Source of the DNA: Syntrophomonadaceae bacterium
GTDB taxonomy: Bacteria > Bacillota > Dethiobacteria > DTU022
Direction of reading: 5' to 3'
DNA length: 15,886 bases
Assembly: GCA_007136055.1 (NCBI GenBank)
Contig: SLHT01000235.1
Span: forward strand, 1 to 15,886
The notes beneath the pieces are model-generated. The model was given only the letters and a program-made list of their open reading frames with translations. It had not been told where the DNA came from and searched no databases. Position numbers and translations under genes: made by a program. Positions 12,086-15,886 of this stretch are shown one piece after another (position 1 is the first letter of the stretch; the number at the start of each line of letters is the position of its first letter).

Positions 12086-14428
12086 TTAATAAGGGAATAC
12101 AACCGGCAATAAAAACACGCTGACGATTAAAACAATAAGTGAAAAAGGAAGCCCGTTTATTACATAGTCGCTAAATCTATAACCACCGGGACTCATAATC
12201 ATAACGTTGGCGGGATGAGAAACGGGCGTCATAAAACTGGCGGCTACAGCGTAAGCAATACCCATCACAAAAGGATAAGGTGATATCCCCAATCCTGCTG
12301 CTGCAGCTATGGCAACAGGAGCCATCACTACGGCATTTACCACGCTGGGAATAAACTGGTTTATTACAAGGGTCATGGTCATAAGGCCGGCAAGAATAGC
12401 GGTTGGCCCATAAGGACCGACAAGTCCAATTACAGTTTCGGCAATTAACATGGCTGCACCGGTTCTCTGCATGGCCAGGCCAAGAGGCAGCATCGCGGCT
12501 ATCAAAAAAACGACTTTCCATTCTATGGCCCGGTATGCTTCCTCTATCGATAAACAACGGGTAATTATCATCAGCAGAGATCCTGCAATTGCCGCTATAT
12601 AAATTGGCAGCCAGTTAAGAAGCGCTGCGGCTAAAACCCCGGCCATAATCAGCCCTGCCAGCGGAGCCTTTTCAATAAGAAGCTTCTCCTGGTAATCGAG
12701 GTCAAGAACAATAAAGTCTTTTTCCCACACTAAAACCTCAAATTTTTCCCTGGTGCCGTAACATAAAAGAGCATCACCAAACTCGAGGGGTATATCATTA
12801 AAGCCAGTCCGGTATGCCCGATCACCGCGCCAGATAGCAAGAACTGAAATTCCAAACTTTTCGCGAAAATTAAGCTGACGAAGTGTTTTCCCTGTGAGAG
12901 TGGTATGTGGTGAAAGCATTACCTCAACAACAGTTAATGAATCAGTTTCAAGTTTGCTTAAGTCAATATCGGGATTTCGCTCGACGATAAGAGTCTGATG
13001 TCCGCGCATAACTTCAATATCAACCGAACGACCTTCTACAACAAGAAGGTCATTTTCCATAAGTTCGGTGGCAGGCTCCGGCATTAAATGTTCCTCTCCA
13101 TCGCGAATAATATTAAGAACTGAAATACCGTAGTATGTCGCCAGGCGCATATCCCTGATTGAGCTTCCGGCCAGGGGTGAACCTTCCGGAATGTGAACAA
13201 ACAAAAGGCGTTCAGCAAGATCGTATTTTCCAGTATCACAGTCCTGCTGAAAACAAAAACCCTCATGCTCTTGAAACGCTGCGAGGTTTTTCATAGATCC
13301 CCGAAAAAGCAAACGATCACCCGTTTGAAAAACAATATCCCGCAGATTTGTGCGGCGAACCTGGTCTTCACGGCGGATAGCAAGAAGGTTTACACCAAAT
13401 CTTTGTCTAACATCTATTTCAACAAGGGTTTTCCCAAAAAAAATTGACTCTTCCGTAACCTCAAGTTCAACAAGCCCAATATTCTCTGAAATCAAACATG
13501 CAGTATCCGGCGAATCGTTACCGAGCATAATCACCGGCCTGCCGGAAAGTTCGTCGATAGCATCAAGACGGCCCAGGACTAGCAAGCGATCTCCACCCTG
13601 AAGTTCAAGATCGGGCTCGGGCACATGGCGAACTCCTGCGTTTCTGATTAAACTAAGAATATTAAGGCCCAATGCACGCCCAAAGCGGCTTTCAGCCAGC
13701 GTCTTTCCGATCAGGGGATTATCATCGGGAATTGTTACCATAGCCAAACGCTCTTCCAGCTCATAATGCTGTTTAAAATCTTTGGCCGGCTTTATGTTTG
13801 CAACAGAAGGATTCTTTCGATCAGGCAGCAGGCGGCGGCCTATAAGCAGAAGGTAAACTATCGATACAAGTAAAATAACCCCACCAACAGGAGTAAAATC
13901 AAAAAGACCGGGCGGGCGCATACCTGCTTCACGCAAGAAATCAACGACTACCAGGTTTGAGGCAGTCCCGATCAGAACAATCATGCCCCCGATAGTAGTG
14001 CCATAAACCATCGGCATAAGCAGCCGGGAAGCCGATCTGCCAGTCCGTCGGGCAATATCCAGTGTAACCGGCAAAAACATGGCCACAACGCCAACATTAA
14101 TAACAAAAGCTGAAATAGCTGCCGTACTGCTCATTAAAACTGTCAAAAGGCGGCTTTCTCCTTTGCCGGCCAATCGAAGGACCTGTTCAGCCAAACGGGC
14201 TGCTACCCCGGTCCGGGCCAACCCGGCAGAAAGAATAAATACAGCCCACGTAGTAATTACTGCAGGGTTGGAAAAACCGGAAATACTATCTTCAGGGGGA
14301 ACCAGGCCAACTATAACAAGGGTAACAAGAACCAGCAGGGCAACCAGGTCGGCCCTGATAACTTCAGTTACAAATAGTAATATTGCGAATAAAAGTATGC
14401 CGAGTGTAAGCGCTATTTCAATAGTCAT
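12086..14428 (-). CDS. SLC13/DASS-type permease with four RCK_C (TrkA-C) repeats
   Basis: A 780-residue protein, longer than the usual form of about 590. Residues 1-200 and 585-780 are the two transporter halves. GTASNLVVVDF (154-164) and TPVSHPANVMIMSPGGYRFSDY (734-755) are the reentrant-loop motifs of the divalent anion/Na+ symporter family. Between them lie four RCK_C domains: about 222-295, 313-388, 402-476 and 495-568. Domains 1 and 3 share VPEPDLEL/MPEPATEL and D-R/L-LLV. Domains 2 and 4 share FGKTLVEIDVRQRFGVNLLAI / TGKTLRQLNFREKFGISVLAI and RTNLRDIVFQTGDRLL-type ends. RCK_C domains bind regulatory ions or nucleotides at the membrane. The start ATG has AAAAGGAGT upstream. Substrate is likely an anion (dicarboxylate, sulfate or similar) and is not determinable here. 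It follows a DUF362 ferredoxin gene by 84 bp on the same strand. Confidence 0.88.
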   Translation of the reverse strand: MTIEIALTLGILLFAILLFVTEVIRADLVALLVLVTLVIVGLVPPEDSISGFSNPAVITTWAVFILSAGLARTGVAARLAEQVLRLAGKGESRLLTVLMSSTAAISAFVINVGVVAMFLPVTLDIARRTGRSASRLLMPMVYGTTIGGMIVLIGTASNLVVVDFLREAGMRPPGLFDFTPVGGVILLVSIVYLLLIGRRLLPDRKNPSVANIKPAKDFKQHYELEERLAMVTIPDDNPLIGKTLAESRFGRALGLNILSLIRNAGVRHVPEPDLELQGGDRLLVLGRLDAIDELSGRPVIMLGNDSPDTACLISENIGLVELEVTEESIFFGKTLVEIDVRQRFGVNLLAIRREDQVRRTNLRDIVFQTGDRLLFRGSMKNLAAFQEHEGFCFQQDCDTGKYDLAERLLFVHIPEGSPLAGSSIRDMRLATYYGISVLNIIRDGEEHLMPEPATELMENDLLVVEGRSVDIEVMRGHQTLIVERNPDIDLSKLETDSLTVVEVMLSPHTTLTGKTLRQLNFREKFGISVLAIWRGDRAYRTGFNDIPLEFGDALLCYGTREKFEVLVWEKDFIVLDLDYQEKLLIEKAPLAGLIMAGVLAAALLNWLPIYIAAIAGSLLMIITRCLSIEEAYRAIEWKVVFLIAAMLPLGLAMQRTGAAMLIAETVIGLVGPYGPTAILAGLMTMTLVINQFIPSVVNAVVMAPVAIAAAAGLGISPYPFVMGIAYAVAASFMTPVSHPANVMIMSPGGYRFSDYVINGLPFSLIVLIVSVFLLPVVFPY

Positions 14429-14512
14429 ACTGAAAGACTCCTTTTACTTTGCTTCCATCCTAAATATCCCGTTTTATTCCAATTCGCACATTCATAAATA
14501 AGATCAATTCTG

Positions 14513-15643
14513 CTACCCTTGTTTTTTATTCTGCTTCAACCACAAAGATTCCAGTTCATATTTTCTTTTGCCCAAACCCAGTTTTTCACCGTAGTCAAGG
14601 ATATAAGACGTATTCTTATCATGAACCGCTTTAAACTTGTCCCCTAAATCTTTTTGCTCACCAAGTACTGAATTATTAATAACAGGCGCCATATTGACCA
14701 GGTCCAAGGAGGCCTGGTCAATGGCTACGGGATCGGTCGAAGCCAGAATGCCCAGATCTGGCACGATCGGCAGATCATTCCATGAAACACAATCGCAATC
14801 AGGTGTTACGTTCATAATAAAGTTGATAAAACTGATTTTCCCTTTTTTCTTTTTTACTACTCCCCAGGCGTATTCAGCTGTTTTTTCCTGGATCACAGCT
14901 TCATCGGTTTTCCAGTTGATCGGTATTGCGCGGGAAGGACAAAATGCCACGCATTCTCCGCAGGATATACATAGCTCTTCATTTATTTTTGCTTTGTTGT
15001 TCTCAAGCCGGGCAATTGCATTTTCCGGGCATCTTTCAATACAGACTCCACAGGTAATACATTTTTCTTCTTTTACCTTCGGTATCAAATCAGAATGCAT
15101 GATCTGCTTTCCTGCCGGACTTCCGCAGCCCATCCCGAGATTTTTTAACGCCCCGCCAAAACCGAACAACTCATGGCCTTTAACATGGCTGATAGCTATT
15201 AATGCGTCAGCATAATTTATAGCGCTGCTTACTTTTACACTCTCAAAATGTTTCCCGTTAACAGCAACGTTAGTGTAATCCGCACCTTTCAAACCATCAG
15301 CGATTATTATCGGGGCTCCAACAGTTTCATAGGCAAACCCATTTTTCAGAGCAGTTTCAATATGATCTACTGCATTATGCCTTTTGCCGCCATAAAGAGT
15401 GTTGGCATCTGTTAGAAAAGGTTTTCCCCCTTTTTCTTTAACCATTTCAACGATAACCCTGATAACCGGTGGCGGCAGATAAGCAATATTGCCCAATTCT
15501 CCAAAGTGGACTTTTATAGCCACCAGATCTTTTTCTTCAATTAAGTCACAAAGTCCGGCCTTTTCTGCCAGCTGCCTTGTTTTATCTAAAAGGTTTCTCC
15601 TGCTGTCTGTAGTCATATCTGTAAAATAAACTTTGCTGCTCAC
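14513..15643 (-). CDS. DUF362 protein with a two-cluster [4Fe-4S] ferredoxin domain
   Basis: A 376-residue cytosolic protein. The DUF362 part surrounds the ferredoxin: AIKVHFGELGN (42-52), FLTDANTLYGGKRHN (76-90), ISHVKGHELFGFGGALKNLGMGC (151-173) on the N-terminal side, and DLGILASTDPVAIDQASLDL after it. The ferredoxin domain has CITCGVCIERCP (Cys195, 198, 201, 205) and CISCGECVAFCP (Cys225, 228, 231, 235), the classical 2[4Fe-4S] pattern. DUF362 proteins occur in anaerobes as electron carriers of unknown partner. The GTG start at 15641-15643 follows AAGGGAG at a good distance. It is downstream of cysteine synthase and upstream of the permease on the same strand, but 136 bp separate it from cysK, so it probably has its own control region, where I see three 11-bp repeats. 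Confidence 0.87.
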   Translation of the reverse strand: MSSKVYFTDMTTDSRRNLLDKTRQLAEKAGLCDLIEEKDLVAIKVHFGELGNIAYLPPPVIRVIVEMVKEKGGKPFLTDANTLYGGKRHNAVDHIETALKNGFAYETVGAPIIIADGLKGADYTNVAVNGKHFESVKVSSAINYADALIAISHVKGHELFGFGGALKNLGMGCGSPAGKQIMHSDLIPKVKEEKCITCGVCIERCPENAIARLENNKAKINEELCISCGECVAFCPSRAIPINWKTDEAVIQEKTAEYAWGVVKKKKGKISFINFIMNVTPDCDCVSWNDLPIVPDLGILASTDPVAIDQASLDLVNMAPVINNSVLGEQKDLGDKFKAVHDKNTSYILDYGEKLGLGKRKYELESLWLKQNKKQG

Positions 15644-15725
15644 CTTATCTTCTCCCTTCTTAATACAACTTCATTTCAAAGATGTTGCCTGGAAATAATT
15701 GTTAATACAGAACACTATTTTTGAA

Positions 15726-15758
15726 TGCCCTTTCAAATCCTCTTTAAGCCCTCTTTAA
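15726..15758 (-). repeat. Three imperfect 11-bp direct repeats upstream of the DUF362 gene
   Basis: Read on the minus strand, TTAAAGAGGGC, TTAAAGAGGAT and TTGAAAGGGCA follow each other without spacers. The 11-bp period equals one helical turn, as in operators bound by tandem response-regulator dimers. It lies between cysteine synthase and the DUF362 gene, about 80-115 bp before the latter's start. Confidence 0.45.
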
Positions 15759-15779
15759 ATAAAAGATCCAGTCTGCCAT

Positions 15780-15886
15780 CTACTGATCCGGATCAAACAA
15801 ACCGCTGCTCAGGTAACGTTCTCCTGTACTGGCCAGGATAGTAACAATTAGTTTGCCCTTGTTTTCCGTTCGGGTGGCCAGTTCCA
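15780..15886 (-). CDS. cysK: Cysteine synthase (O-acetylserine thiol-lyase), C-terminal fragment
   Basis: The minus-strand frame runs in from the right edge and stops at TAG (15780-15782). The last 34 residues are visible. They contain ENKGKLIVTILASTGERYLSSGLF, written here in pieces: ENKGKLIVTIL followed by ASTGERYLSSGLF. This is the conserved C-terminal tail of the CysK/CysM fold-type II PLP enzymes (GERYLST-x-LF), which make cysteine from O-acetylserine and sulfide. The active-site lysine and acetylserine loop lie outside the window, so CysK cannot be firmly separated from CysM or a cystathionine beta-synthase-like form. Confidence 0.82.
   Translation of the reverse strand, partial: ELATRTENKGKLIVTILASTGERYLSSGLFDPDQ

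Noticed and set aside
14637..15215. 192-codon plus-strand open frame inside the DUF362 gene
   Set aside because: It is the antisense shadow of a gene with two intact ferredoxin motifs, and its composition (Ser/Phe/Ile-rich) is typical of shadows.

Overview
The window looks like chromosome of an anaerobic, low-to-mid GC Gram-positive bacterium, probably of the Clostridia (a Peptococcaceae, Syntrophomonadaceae or Desulfotomaculum-like lineage). The signs are strong AGGAGG-type ribosome binding sites, frequent GTG starts, tightly packed operons, and families common in such genomes: a DUF554 membrane protein, a DUF362 double-cluster ferredoxin, a class V aminotransferase of the cysteine desulfurase-like type, and CoA-thioester enzymes. 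The genus is inference only. I see no rRNA, tRNA, CRISPR array or intact insertion sequence.

Layout. (1) 1-3675, plus strand: the tail of an unrecognised gene, then a CoA-ester operon made of a MaoC-type (R)-hydratase, an HMG-CoA-synthase-like protein fused to a zinc-ribbon/OB-fold (DUF35) domain, and an SCP2-type thiolase. Hydratase plus thiolase suggests a beta-oxidation or chain-shortening route for an unknown acyl-CoA. The HMGS-like partner appears to lack the canonical catalytic residues. (2) 3676-4057: a 382-bp gap with a palindrome and a promoter, leading to a monocistronic HD-domain hydrolase (4070-4648). (3) 4649-8146: a small roadblock-like protein with its own promoter, then a compact operon of five genes: a 64-aa protein, two V4R-like proteins that may be distant paralogues, a cysteine desulfurase-like PLP enzyme and a 100-aa conserved-looking protein. 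I cannot name a described system for this set, and it is the best candidate for something new. (4) 8147-9177: a possible decayed glycosyltransferase tail, then a DUF554 membrane protein with a good sigma-A-type promoter.

(5) 9211-11775: a UbiA-type prenyltransferase (plus strand) flanked by two different dolichol/phytol-kinase-family membrane proteins (minus strand), which suggests isoprenoid alcohol activation and prenyl transfer to a lipid head group. (6) 12086-15886, minus strand: a cysteine synthase tail, a DUF362 ferredoxin, and a large SLC13-type permease whose cytosolic part carries four RCK_C (TrkA-C) repeats instead of the usual two.

Gene families were assigned from motifs read by eye. 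Substrates are not determined for any of the enzymes.
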